From Linanthus parryae (taxonomy: Eukaryota > Streptophyta > Magnoliopsida > Ericales > Polemoniaceae): a DNA stretch of 64,000 bases. Below are positions 1-10,235 of the stretch, in pieces. The notes beneath the pieces were generated by a model. It saw only the letters and a program-made list of their open reading frames with translations, made no database searches and was not told where the DNA came from. How positions within the stretch are numbered: position 1 is the first letter of the stretch; every line of letters starts with the position of its first letter. The DNA lies in contig JALGPY010000007.1 in NCBI GenBank assembly GCA_023055425.1, positions 16,936,001 to 17,000,000 of the forward strand, read 5' to 3'. A program made the position numbers and the translations under genes.

Positions 1-2421
1 CAAATGCAAACTACGACTCGATCCTACACAAACACATATGTACACAAAACACACTTTTTATCTTTTTGGTTGAGATCGGGCAATCTCCATTGGCTTAAAT
101 CGATTATCATGAAGTGATGAGAATCCTAGGAACAAAGCATGAGTTGAAACTAAACTCGACAACGAGACTCTCCCCTAGTTAGTATAGAAAGCCTAACTTT
201 ACTAAGTACAAGAGTACGCTACCTCTTCACGTGTGCCACGAAATAAGAGACTACGCTAGGCAAAGCCACATCCAAGGTCCGAGCTCCTAATCCGCTAACG
301 GTTTTCACATGATGAGGCTTAGGGACATATAGATAATCTCGTCGAAATCAAGTCCTAAGCGTCACATTCTCACATCAAATCCCACATATCACACACCCTC
401 AGCACAATGATAGAAACCAAAACCCGAAGCTCACCACCTTCGGCCCTCAATTCCCTCAAACCCCGGTACACTAGTGATCTCCGTGGCCATCGTCGTTCGT
501 CGTGCATGAAACGTGAACCGTCGTCGTCAAAGTAGCTCCACCACTCGTTTCAATTCAATTCCAACTCAACTTTATTTCATCTCTCCTTTTTCTTCTTCTC
601 TCATTTTTTTTATTTTCTATTTTTTTTTTCTTTCTTTTCTTTTCTTTTTTTTTTCTTTCACAATTCTCTCAAAATACCATCAAAATGCAACAATAATATC
701 TGAGTGGTCTTCAAATACGAATCAAATATGCTAGGAGAAAGAAACACGTAAATCGATGAATGAATATCACATAAAAATATCATCTCCTCCTAACTCAATC
801 AAAGTTCATGTCAAGTCCAAGCCGCAAAATCAATGAAGTACATGTGTGGGAGTGGAGTCGTCGCAAGCTCACTCTCAATGCCCGAAGTCAAAAGTCGACA
901 CCCCCACACTCGAATGTAACCATAAACCCTCTCAAGTAGTCTCGAAGATGAATGTATCTCGTGCCTAATCCAACCGATCCTCCTACACCAAAGTAATCAC
1001 AACCGGTACCTAGCACGATCCACCAATTAAGTTCTCCTAACCCAATTCGGTACCTAGCACGCACTCACGGCTCTCCACAACTGTGTCCATGATGTAGTGG
1101 CATGGAACACCGCCACACCGAAGTGCGCAAGCCTACTCACTCACCCTCGCATCCCCTCGTAGATAATCAATGAAGTGCAAGCGAGATGTAGAACTCCATG
1201 AAATGTATAATCACTCCCTCATTGAACCCCCTCAACTACACAACCCCCTCGTGACGCACTAAAGTGGTGATTCTAATCAATTTGTGATGAAGGCCAAGAA
1301 TCGTCAGCCTAGGTCCGAAGGCTAGCAAGAATCCAAGGTTCAAATTGGGGCGTCTAATGGTCCTACAAGGTGAGTTATAAAAGCAGTGGGTGCTCTAATA
1401 CACGACCTCGCACAGCTGTTTCGTGTGCCACTACGAGGCGGGTTGGCGACTACCTAAGACGTACACATGGATGTTCGGCTTGTTTAGCTCACACCTAGCT
1501 CAGCTCTTGTAAAAAAAATAGGCACACACTTTGAGTTTGAAAATCACGTAAGTGTTAGAAATAGGTAGGCACTCCCGTAAAGAAAGTCTCTCTATACCTA
1601 CTAGGGGGGACTCACGTCGTCACTCTCGGTCGCAAATCATGCCCTATGCCTAAAATCCTCACACTTCGCGATTTATCAAATTTTAGCCTCTTTCGATTGC
1701 CCTTTTCTCAAAATTTTCTCTTTTTATTTTTTTTTTTAATTTTAATTTTAATTTTTTTTTTTTTTTTTGATTTTTTTTTTTCATATAATTCCTACACTAC
1801 ATGCAAGCCGACACGAACGAAACTACACAAAACAGTCGATAGGGTAGGCAGACTCAAATAAGAAAACGTGCAATATTAAACACAAACACAAACACAAACA
1901 AGTATATACACGACTAAAAAATCACAATACGATATACTATCACAATATCACGACACGGACCACATAAATAGACACAATACGACACGAACAACTATATGCA
2001 GACATGGCGATGCAAACACTGACTGGCTAGTCAAGACTAAAACTCCCCCCACACTGGAGCGCTTCGTTGTCCTCAACGAATTTAGAGATAAAACAGAGAA
2101 CTTGGCATTCAAATGCGTGGGCGGTGATTCTACTCGGGGTCAAAGCCACGGCACAAGAAGGTAGTTACAATAAATTTAGAGATAATTCAAGCTACGTGCA
2201 CGTGAACGAGTTGTGTGTACCGAAATTAAGCAAGTACTCAAGTAATTCCCTAGAATTCTAAAAAATAAAATCCTAGAGCAAGTACGATGTGCCTAAACGG
2301 TAAGTAAAGAGAGAGAAAAGTATACTCACAACCGACACAAGGTCGGGGACGAAATCCGAGAAGTGCTGACTGAGATAGCAAGAACAATCCCCAAGCAAAC
2401 ATTGTGCGCGCCAATGCAAGC
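1..2421 (-). other. 3' non-coding internal region of element A
   Basis: No coding feature. On the reverse strand it aligns in patches with element B 15,180-17,100, including the stretch ending in the GAGGACAACGAAG motif near 2070 and the region around 240-320. Short open frames over poly-T tracts (600-660, 1720-1780) encode only Phe/Leu/Ser runs and are not supported as genes. Confidence 0.7.
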
Positions 2422-2560
2422 TCCCTTGCGGTCGAGTGCGCAAGTAGCACACCGGGGTCGATTGATCATGTTGCTGCTGACGAAAAGAGAGCGAAGAATC
2501 CCCGAACTCGTTATGTGAGTTCCCTTGCGGTCGAGTGCACCGTAGCACACCGGGGTCGAT
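2422..2560 (-). repeat. paired 40-nt hairpin-prone motif in element A 3' region
   Basis: Two copies of about 40 bases, starting 99 bases apart (2422 and 2521), share TCCCTTGCGGTCGAGTGC and GTAGCACACCGGGGTCGAT. On the element's sense strand each contains GTGTGC followed after four or five bases by GCGCAC or GTGCAC, so a short stem is possible. Element B has the same arrangement at 14871 and 14968. Confidence 0.6.
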
Positions 2561-2639
2561 GTCTTCGTCAAACTTTTCATCCAGTTTTGAACTCGGACTA
2601 ATCTATAAGAGCTGCTCCATGATTGAAGAGAATCCACAC

Positions 2640-4080
2640 GACATTCATCAATGAACTATATTATGGTGAAGATAGTTGACGCGTGCTTAACCAACTATCC
2701 ACCTTAATTCGCTCATAAATATAATCACAACTCACTGATATAAGAAAAAAGATGATCTATTGTAGCCCTTATGACTCTCAATTTCGAACTTGAGAATAAC
2801 ATAGACTATAATCATGCTTCATACTCCCTGCAATTTTCAGCATAAATCTGTTCTTTCTTGGCCAATATCTCCTGTTTGCACCCATAATTTAATATTCTTT
2901 CTTCTAATTTTCAATACCCATCACATGATATACACAGCCCAACCACACTTGTATAAGCTGTCAACAACTCACAGTGAACACTACAGGATTGTATGCGGTA
3001 AATTGGTTGTTGGATGATGGTTGGGGTTTCTACCGGAGGCGGCCAGAGGTTTGTTTGAAGTTTGACAGTTACCGACAGAAGCCAAAGGGGGAAGAGCCAT
3101 AACAGGGTGCTCAATCGCCGGAAATCATGGCGTGTGTAGGGGTTGCGGTTGGGTCAGAGAGGACTGTACAGAGGAAGGCGGTGGTTTGGGTACTGTTCAA
3201 TTGGAGAGGAGGGCGTGGCGGTGCTGGGTTTAATTGGGGTTTCTGAGTTGTTGCCGCTAGGTTTAATGGTGGACTGGTGGTATGTATCTGCGGCAGTGGT
3301 TGTTGGCGGAGAACCCAGATTTGAGACGAGATTGGTGGAGGCGATGGGGTCAGAGGCCACTGGTGGCTGTGGCGGGGGTTGCGTCGGAGAAGAGAGGACG
3401 GAGAGGTGGTTCGATCGGCGATAGGAGGAAGGGGTTAGAAGGCGTCGGGTTGCAGTGCGGGAGGGAGAAGATGGGCTGCTGCTGCGGTCGCTGTGGTCGC
3501 CGGAGTGAGAACTGGCCGGAGACGCGACGGGAACACGCCGGAGCACGGTGATTCGATCGGGTTGCAGAGAATTGGAGTGGTTCTGTGTTCGCAAGAAGGA
3601 GAGGAAGGAGGCTAAACCCAGATGCCCGATGAAACAAACTTGTCACGAATTTCCTTTTTCACCCTCAAAAACTATTGAATTGCCCCATTTACCCCTGTTC
3701 GTGTGAGCAACTTTTGTTGTTCCTAATATTGAGCAGTGGGTTTTTTGGGGGGCTGGTGTTCCTGCGAACACCCCTGATTCCAGATTTTTTTTTTTTTTTT
3801 CGCTTCGTTTTTTTTTTGCTTCGTTTGTCTGCGAGATTACGTCTCCGGACTCCGATGCACGCATATTACATACTGTCGGAAAGCTCGTTTCGCGCGTTCT
3901 GATTTCGCAATAGTGACTTCAAATTTTCCGGAGTAAACTTCATAATTCCGCCTCAAATTTCGTGATCATAATGTCGCTTTCTCGGTTTTTCTGCGTTTCC
4001 TCTTTTCACGCATCAAGAAGGGGAGTCCGGACCGCGTCTCCAACCTGTATGCCTGCCACGACTCAATTCAAATGTCAGAT
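2640..4080. other. segment of element A not matched in element B
   Basis: Relative to element B, A has about 1.4 kb extra here. The part at 3040-3650 is GC-rich and reads like a plant 5' gene end (low-complexity Arg/Gly/Ser coding in several frames). The part at 3700-4080 is a leader-like stretch typical of Athila/Tat relatives. There is no convincing ORF; several overlapping open frames compete on both strands, as expected of GC-rich sequence. It may be a captured gene fragment or an independent insertion; I found no clear inverted repeat or target duplication. Confidence 0.4.
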
Positions 4081-4174
4081 TCTCACTCTCTCACCCCTCA
4101 GATAACAAAACGGTATTAAAAACGCACACGACAGTATTTAAAAACACACTCTCTACACTAAAGCATAAAAATAC

Positions 4175-4209
4175 GTTGGGTTGCCTCCCAACAAGCGCCT
4201 TGTAATTTA
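4175..4209 (-). other. conserved post-stop stem-loop block of element A
   Basis: On the minus strand the motif TTGGGAGGCAACCCA is flanked by AAATTACAAGGCGCTTG. GTTGGG and CCCAAC can pair around AGGCAA. It begins 35 bases after the stop codon of the gag-protease ORF. The same block lies at the same distance after element B's ORF (14711-14745). The motif is common in plant Athila/Tat relatives; its function is not known to me. Confidence 0.75.
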
Positions 4210-4243
4210 CGGTCGACGGCCCGACCCAGTTACCTCTGCCACC

Positions 4244-6367
4244 TCACGAGGGTGGTCTGGCACATTGTGCCGCTTCCAGCTTAGCTTTCCTGTGTTGGAT
4301 TTGAAGCACTGCTTCATGTGCGTGCACCGCTGATGGCTTATTTCTATCCCAATAATCAGGTGAATCCCCTTGCGATAACTCTGGGATTTGGCGCTTCACT
4401 TGTACAGCAAATGGCACCCCTGGCTGATACTCCCATGAGCACTGGGGTGACGGCTTAAAGACCCGAAAAGTCTCCATGTCATCGTGTACCCTCATAATTA
4501 GTTCTCCATTCTCTACGTCGATGAGAGTACGACCAGTTGCCAGGAATGGCCTACCCAGAATTAGCGGAACCTCACCTACTGGCATATCCAATATAACAAA
4601 ATCAGCCGGAATGATCAGACTTCCGACCCTCACTAGCACATCTTTAACCATCCCACATGCTTTCTTGGATGACTTGTCTGCAAATTGGAGTGTTATCCAG
4701 GTTTTCGGGGGCTCCCCCACACCTAACTTTTTGAATACCGACAACGGCATCAAATTCACGCTCGCTCCCAGATCACAGAGAGCTCTTCCAGTGTAGGAAT
4801 CACCCAATGTAGCCTCAATGACAAAGCCACCTGGATCCTTCTTTTTCTTAGGTAACCCATGCAAAACACATGAACTAACCTGTTCATTTAAGTTTACTCT
4901 CTGAAATTCATCCACCCCTTTCTTTCCAAGAACTGCATCTTTAATAAATCGAGCATACTTAGGCATCTTTTGAAGTGCCTCAATCAATGGGATATTGATA
5001 TGCAGTTTAGAGAAGACATTCAAAAAGCGCTTGTATTCCTCAGAATCATCCTTCTTCTTCCTAGTACGTAATGGGTATGGAAGTTCTGAAGAAGAAGGAG
5101 AAGATGAAAGTGGTACCTGAGTATGCTCCTCCTCGTCTGGTGGAGTCATGCCCTTTGATTGGGGGATCATGACAGGTGTCTTCTCAGAATCGAAGACTTC
5201 ATGTTCCTTCGCCTTTGAGGCTTCCGCTCTGGCATGACTCGGATATGGAGGATCTATAAGTGCAATACCACTTCGAGTGGTGATGGCTTGAGCCTGTCCC
5301 TCTGATGTGTCAACAATGCTACCCAGTGCCCTTTGTTCAAGTTGTTCCTTTAGATCTTTTATTTCTGCTTGAGCAACTTGAAGTGCAATTGCTACAGAGC
5401 TGACCTGTGTGGACATGTCTGTCATGTGCTGAGCCATCGTCTTTATTATCCCTGTCATATCGGTCAACTCTAATGGTGGTACTCGCTGCTGCTGATGCAT
5501 CTCTGAAACATTTGCTTCATGCACTACCTCTACCGCATTCACCTGAACAGTGTTATAAGCCATCTTTTCATCTCTTACCAGTTCCATGTGCCTGTACTGG
5601 TAATCCATGCTCTCTTCTTGCTGAACCAAGCATCTCATCAATGCATATGCCCCTTCATGATCACAGTTAAATAAGAAGTTTCCCCCAGCTTCTATATCCA
5701 TCTTGTCTCTATTGGGCTGTCCAAGTGAATCATAGAAGACCTGGATTAACTGTCGCTTGTCAATACCATGGTTGGGACATCTACGTAGCAAATGATTGAA
5801 GCGATGCCATGCTTTGACAAGTGATTCATCCTGCTTTTGCCTGAACGTCCAAATCTCATTCTGAAGCTGAATCACACGTGAGATAGGATAAAACTTACTC
5901 ATGAACAGTGTGACACACTCTTCCCACGATTTGATTGAACAGGATGGCATAGAGTCGAGCCAATCCATAGCAGCTCCCTTGAGACAATGAGGAAAGAACA
6001 TCAGTTTGAGCGCTTCAGATGTGACCCCACTATATCGAATTAGCCCACAGTGGCTCTGAAATCTCCCAATGAATGCATGTGGGTCTTCCTCGTCTGTCCC
6101 AGCAAAAGTGCACTGATCCTGAGCAAATTGAATTGTGCGCAGCTTGAGACAGAAGGTTTCTGCCTGAATTGGTGGCACCACAATTGCTGGCTCCCTTCCT
6201 TTAAGATCCGCCTCAAATGCCTGGATTATTGCTTTTCCTGATCGATTATATGGCATTGAGGTCGGGCGCGGTATAGATGTTGCTGCCAATGCTTTCTCTA
6301 CAGCTTCAGCCACCATGGCTTTCAACTGTTCCGTTGTGAGGCTAATTAGCCCTTGGCTTTCTTCCAT
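4244..6367 (-). CDS. retrotransposon Gag-protease polyprotein of element A
   Basis: An uninterrupted 707-residue ORF. Residues about 90-250 fit the retrotransposon gag (capsid) domain of Athila/Tat elements, with the typical stretch FMSKFYP, a Glu/Ser-rich turn, and RCPNHG. Residues about 300-350 look coiled-coil-prone. A Ser/Glu/Pro-rich linker follows. Residues about 535-640 form a retropepsin-like aspartic protease, with active-site motif DLGAS and the later ILGRPFL motif. No CCHC zinc knuckle is visible. The first Met lies about 110 bases after the primer site, and no longer in-frame start is apparent. The product should build the virus-like particle and mature it, but no polymerase follows, so it could only act with enzymes supplied in trans. 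The frame is fully open, which suggests recent insertion or selection on Gag. Confidence 0.88.
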   Translation of the reverse strand: MEESQGLISLTTEQLKAMVAEAVEKALAATSIPRPTSMPYNRSGKAIIQAFEADLKGREPAIVVPPIQAETFCLKLRTIQFAQDQCTFAGTDEEDPHAFIGRFQSHCGLIRYSGVTSEALKLMFFPHCLKGAAMDWLDSMPSCSIKSWEECVTLFMSKFYPISRVIQLQNEIWTFRQKQDESLVKAWHRFNHLLRRCPNHGIDKRQLIQVFYDSLGQPNRDKMDIEAGGNFLFNCDHEGAYALMRCLVQQEESMDYQYRHMELVRDEKMAYNTVQVNAVEVVHEANVSEMHQQQRVPPLELTDMTGIIKTMAQHMTDMSTQVSSVAIALQVAQAEIKDLKEQLEQRALGSIVDTSEGQAQAITTRSGIALIDPPYPSHARAEASKAKEHEVFDSEKTPVMIPQSKGMTPPDEEEHTQVPLSSSPSSSELPYPLRTRKKKDDSEEYKRFLNVFSKLHINIPLIEALQKMPKYARFIKDAVLGKKGVDEFQRVNLNEQVSSCVLHGLPKKKKDPGGFVIEATLGDSYTGRALCDLGASVNLMPLSVFKKLGVGEPPKTWITLQFADKSSKKACGMVKDVLVRVGSLIIPADFVILDMPVGEVPLILGRPFLATGRTLIDVENGELIMRVHDDMETFRVFKPSPQCSWEYQPGVPFAVQVKRQIPELSQGDSPDYWDRNKPSAVHAHEAVLQIQHRKAKLEAAQCARPPS

Positions 6368-6480
6368 CGCTACCTGAGAAATAACACTAGCACACCCGTG
6401 AGGTAAACAGATAGTAACAAAAAGAAACTAAAAGAAGTATCCTAAATTAATTTTTAACTAAACTAATAAACCGTTTAATT

Positions 6481-6497
6481 CCCCGACAACGGCGCCA
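6481..6497 (-). other. primer binding site of element A (tRNA-Asp type)
   Basis: Minus strand reads TGGCGCCGTTGTCGGGG, complementary to the 3' end of plant tRNA-Asp with one change from the usual GTTGCCGGGG. It lies six bases inside the LTR end. Confidence 0.85.
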
Positions 6498-6503
6498 AAA
6501 ACT

Positions 6504-8180
6504 TGACACGATTTCTTACGTGTATACGCAAGTGCACGGTCGAAGTAATAAAGATTGAGTATTAAAACTCAGGTTGTCGAACCCACAGGGAAATAGACGA
6601 CTACTAGCTAATTAAGAATTAATTAGAAGATACTTAAGTAACCGGTAAGAAGTGGTTTTAGATTGAATGTTCGTCGCCCACAAACAAGCGACTAAATAAA
6701 ATGAATGTAGAGACAATATTTTTGTATTTTTCAATTAAAATAATTTAATCAAAGTATGGAGAAAACTAGGCGATCTATGAATCACCTAGGGTCTTTAGAC
6801 AGTTCCGGAATTTGTATTGAAACACATTACGCACTAACTGATTATGCCGGGTAATAGCACTTACAATCTTCTGTCGATCTCATGTAATTTTACATAACAG
6901 TTTACTTTGGGTCCTGTCGGTCCACCTCCATCTACCGTTACGTTCTAGCTGGCTAGTCAACTTCGTTCACCGGGTCCTGTCGGTCCACCGATTCACTCAC
7001 CTAACTAGTTCAACCGAATCTACCCACACATGACTACTCCTATTCATCTCACCTATCGGTCTCAATGATTCGGGAATAAAAACATGATCTTATTCGTAAC
7101 CGGGTTAAGTCTCTGTCGAGCACCCACCTAGTTCACTAACAACTCTGGTTCGCGACTCCCTTGTTGCTAAGAATTAAGCCTAGATCATGATTTCTAATCA
7201 ATTGGTTTGTAATATTAAGCTATGAATTCAACTAGTTCATCATCTTCATCTAACATGGTCATTCCATTCATCACTAACACGTGTCAATAGCCTTAGCTTA
7301 CGGATTCACAATACAAGATGAAGAATAATAAACAATAATTGGATCAAACGCATGAAGCAATCAACAAAATCCGGAAAATAAGTCTAATTCATAACCCTAG
7401 GCTCTCCATAGAGCCTAACAAAGAAATTAGCTACTCATTGTTATGCCAAAATCACAAGTATTCTCCATAGAATGATAAAGAGAGGGTAAGAGAAGAATCA
7501 AACGATGAAATCGCCAAAGCTTTGGCGAATCCGTGCAATCCCCAAGCTCCTAGGTGCTCTCCAATGGCTCCCGTACGTGAATGATCTCCTATTAGGTCTT
7601 CTCTCCCCGTTTTTTACCAGCTGGGCACGCTTTTTAATGAAAACTAACCGAAATTGCACTTCAGCCCCTCTACTTTGTAATTCCCGGACAGAATTATTTG
7701 CTGATTTTGCGCGGGCTGTATCTCCCTCATACGGACTCGTCTTCGGGCCTACCATATATCGTTGGAAAGCTACGGATGTCTACTTTCCAATGCCGAAGCC
7801 TTGCTTCAAAATTCTTTGTAGATTTTCCTGGGCATCGAAAAGAGTGCAGGCTGGTCCTGTGTGACTTTTCCAACTTTGCTTCGTTTGTGCATCTCCTTTT
7901 CTCCTCTTCATCTAGCTCCATTCCAAGTATATCCAAGCATCTCATAAGCTCAATTGCACCTCTTTTACCTGAGATACACAACACTAAACAACCCGTGCAA
8001 TTATCATAGCAAATATGAGAGAAAACATGCACAAATAAGCTAGAAACACAACTTTTCACTCTTAGGCTTATAAATCATCAATTCCACATATTAACGCACA
8101 TATAACATATAAATCATGTGAAATAAGCCTATTACAAGTATTATGGAAGTATAAAAATAACTCCTAAGAGGGAGTTATCA
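6504..8180 (-). repeat. 5' LTR of element A
   Basis: 1677 bases, starting TGATAACTCC and ending TGTCA on the minus strand. The first 24 bases contain an inverted repeat, ATAACTCC and GGAGTTAT around six bases (8157-8179), as in element B. Only one LTR copy is in the window, so its age cannot be judged. Confidence 0.85.
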
Positions 8181-10230
8181 ACGTCCCCGGAACTCGATTT
8201 ACCTCATTAAACAAGTGAGGATACTTCTTCCTCATCTCCTCTTCAGCTTCCCATGTTGCTTCTTCACTTAAGTGGTTGGTCCAAAGGACTTTGACTAGCT
8301 TCACACTTTTGTTCCGCGTATCCCTCGTCTTCGTATCAAGTATTTTAATCGGTTTTTCTTCATATGTCAGTGATGGGTCTAGCTCGACAGGTTCGGGATT
8401 CAACCTATGAGACGGGTCGTGCACATACTTCTTGAGTTGTGAGACATGAAACACATTGTGGACTCGCCCAAAATTTGAAGGTAGATCTAACCGATATGCT
8501 ACTTCCCCAATCTTCTCTATGACGTCATATGGCCCAATAAACTTAGGACTTAGCTTTCCTTTCTGATTGAACCTCATGACTCCCTTTGTTGGTGAAACCT
8601 TAAGGAATGCCTTCTCTCCTACCTGAAATTCCAATGGCCTCCTTTTTTGATCGGCATAGGATTTCTGTCTATCCTGAGCTGCTTTCATTCTCTGCTGGAT
8701 GAGGCGTACTTGATCTGTCATCTCCTCAATAACTTGTGGTCCAATTACTACAGTCTCACTGATATCATTCCAGCATAAGGGCGTCCGACACTTCCTTCCA
8801 TACAAAGCCTCGTGTGGTGCCATGCCTATACTGGCATGATAGCTGTTGTTATACGAGAACTCTGTCAATGGGATTCTATCAACCCATGATCCTTGGAAGT
8901 CCATAACACAAGCTCTAAGCATGTCTTCCAGCGTCTGGATTGTTCTTTTTGTCTGTCCATCCGTAGTTGGGTGGAAAGCTGTGCTGAATCTCAATTGGGT
9001 CCCCAATGCTCCTTGTAAGGCCTTCCAGAAGTTGGAGAGGAAATTAGGGTCCCTGTCAGAAATTATCGAGCTTGGAACCCCATGATACCTCACTATGTTC
9101 TTGACATATGCATCTGCCCTTTGTTCCATGTTCCATGTGTCCTTCATCGGAATGAATCTCGCTGTTTTGGTCAATCTGTCTACAACTACCCAAATCTGAT
9201 TGAGTCCATTCTTCGATGTCGGCAACGCATTCACAAAATCCATAGAAATGGAATCCCACTTCCAAACTGGTACGTCCAAGGGTTGAACTAAGCCTCCCAT
9301 TCTCTTGTGTTCGAACTTCACCTTCTGACAAGTCAAACATTTAGCCACAAATTCTGCTACTTCCCTTTTCATGTTGGGCCACCAGAATGTCTTCTTCAAG
9401 TCCTTGTAGAGTTTGTCGCCTCCAGGGTGTACGGAGTAAGGTGTGTTGTGCGATTCATGCATCAGCCTTTTCTTGGTTTCTTCACACTTCTTTGGAACAC
9501 ACCACCTTCCCTTGTAGCGAATGCTTCCATCCTCATGAATCTGAAAGTCTCTGGCTTGACCTTCGGCTATCTTCTTCTTGATTCGTTCGAGTTTCACATC
9601 TCCCGCCTGGTTACTCCTTATCTCTTCAAGGAAGTCTGGTACAGCCATCATACTCCCGAGCAGGTTCTTCACTCCTCCTTGAGCTACTACTTCGATTTCG
9701 AGTTTGCTGAACTCGTGGCATAGCCATCCTGGAAGAATTATCATGGCATTAAGTGTATGGCTCGACTTCCGGCTCAATGCGTCTGCTACGACATTAGCCC
9801 TTCCTTCGTGGTACTGGATACGTAGATCGTAATCCTTGATAATCTCTAGCCATCTTCGTTGTCGATTATTCAGCTCCTTCTGTGTGAAGATGTACTTGAG
9901 GCTGCTGTGATCCGTGTACAACTTGCAAACAGCTCCATACAAGTGATGTCTCCATATCTTTAAGGCGAAGACTACTGCTGCCAGCTCCAAGTCGTGAGTG
10001 GCATAGTTCTCCTCATGGGGCTTCAACTGCCTCGAAGCATAGGCAATCACCCTTCTCTCCTGCATAAGCACACATCCTAGCCCCTTCTTAGATGCGTCAC
10101 TGTACACATCAAACTCGCCAGATTCGTTTGGTAAAGCTAATACTGTGGCTGTAGTCAGCTTCTCCTTTAGTGTCTGAAACGCCTCTTCACAACTTTCGCT
10201 CCACTGATATTTCACTGCTTTCTTCGTCAA
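8164..10230 (-). pseudogene. element C pol, RNase H-integrase-chromodomain part
   Basis: 688 residues are open. RNase H comes first (DASKKGLG near residue 45, and a later TDHSSLKY). The integrase HHCC zinc domain follows (CLTCQK near residue 300), then the DDE core with MDFVNALP and ISDRDPNF. After them the usual QTER or QSER reads QTKR: the residue 36 positions after the second Asp, normally the catalytic Glu, is Lys (codon at 8947-8949, explained by one G-to-A change). The C-terminus has the FHVSQLKKY motif and a chromodomain-like stretch ending in [15 protein letters not shown], the mark of chromoviruses. The last few codons run into element A's LTR, so the true C-terminus is lost. The first Met is not a real start; the frame continues from the preceding fragment across a one-base frameshift. 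Confidence 0.88.
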
Positions 10231-10235
10231 CGTAG

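Larger units (their letters stand above)
1..8180 (-). mobile_element. Element A: gag-protease-only LTR retrotransposon (Athila/Tat-like), 3' end beyond window
   Basis: Read on the minus strand the order is LTR (8180-6504), a tRNA-Asp type primer site (6497-6481), one long gag-protease ORF (6367-4244), a conserved stem-loop block (4209-4175) and about 4 kb without long ORFs running off the window start. No reverse transcriptase, RNase H or integrase is seen, so the element should depend on another for replication, like the TR-GAG class of plant elements. Position 1 aligns with about 17,100 of element B, roughly 200 bases before B's 3' LTR, so A's 3' LTR should begin just outside the window. 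A lies in the 3' end of element C's pol; the target duplication (ACGTC next to 8180) cannot be confirmed because the other end is missing. Confidence 0.88.

Noticed and set aside
513..1861. Open frames over T-rich tracts (513-734, 1646-1861)
   Set aside because: They encode Phe/Leu/Ser runs over homopolymers in the 3' non-coding region of element A; no domain and wrong strand for the element.
3143..3646. Several overlapping open frames on both strands in a GC-rich block of element A
   Set aside because: Overlap in up to four frames with low-complexity composition is a base-composition effect; none has a recognisable motif.
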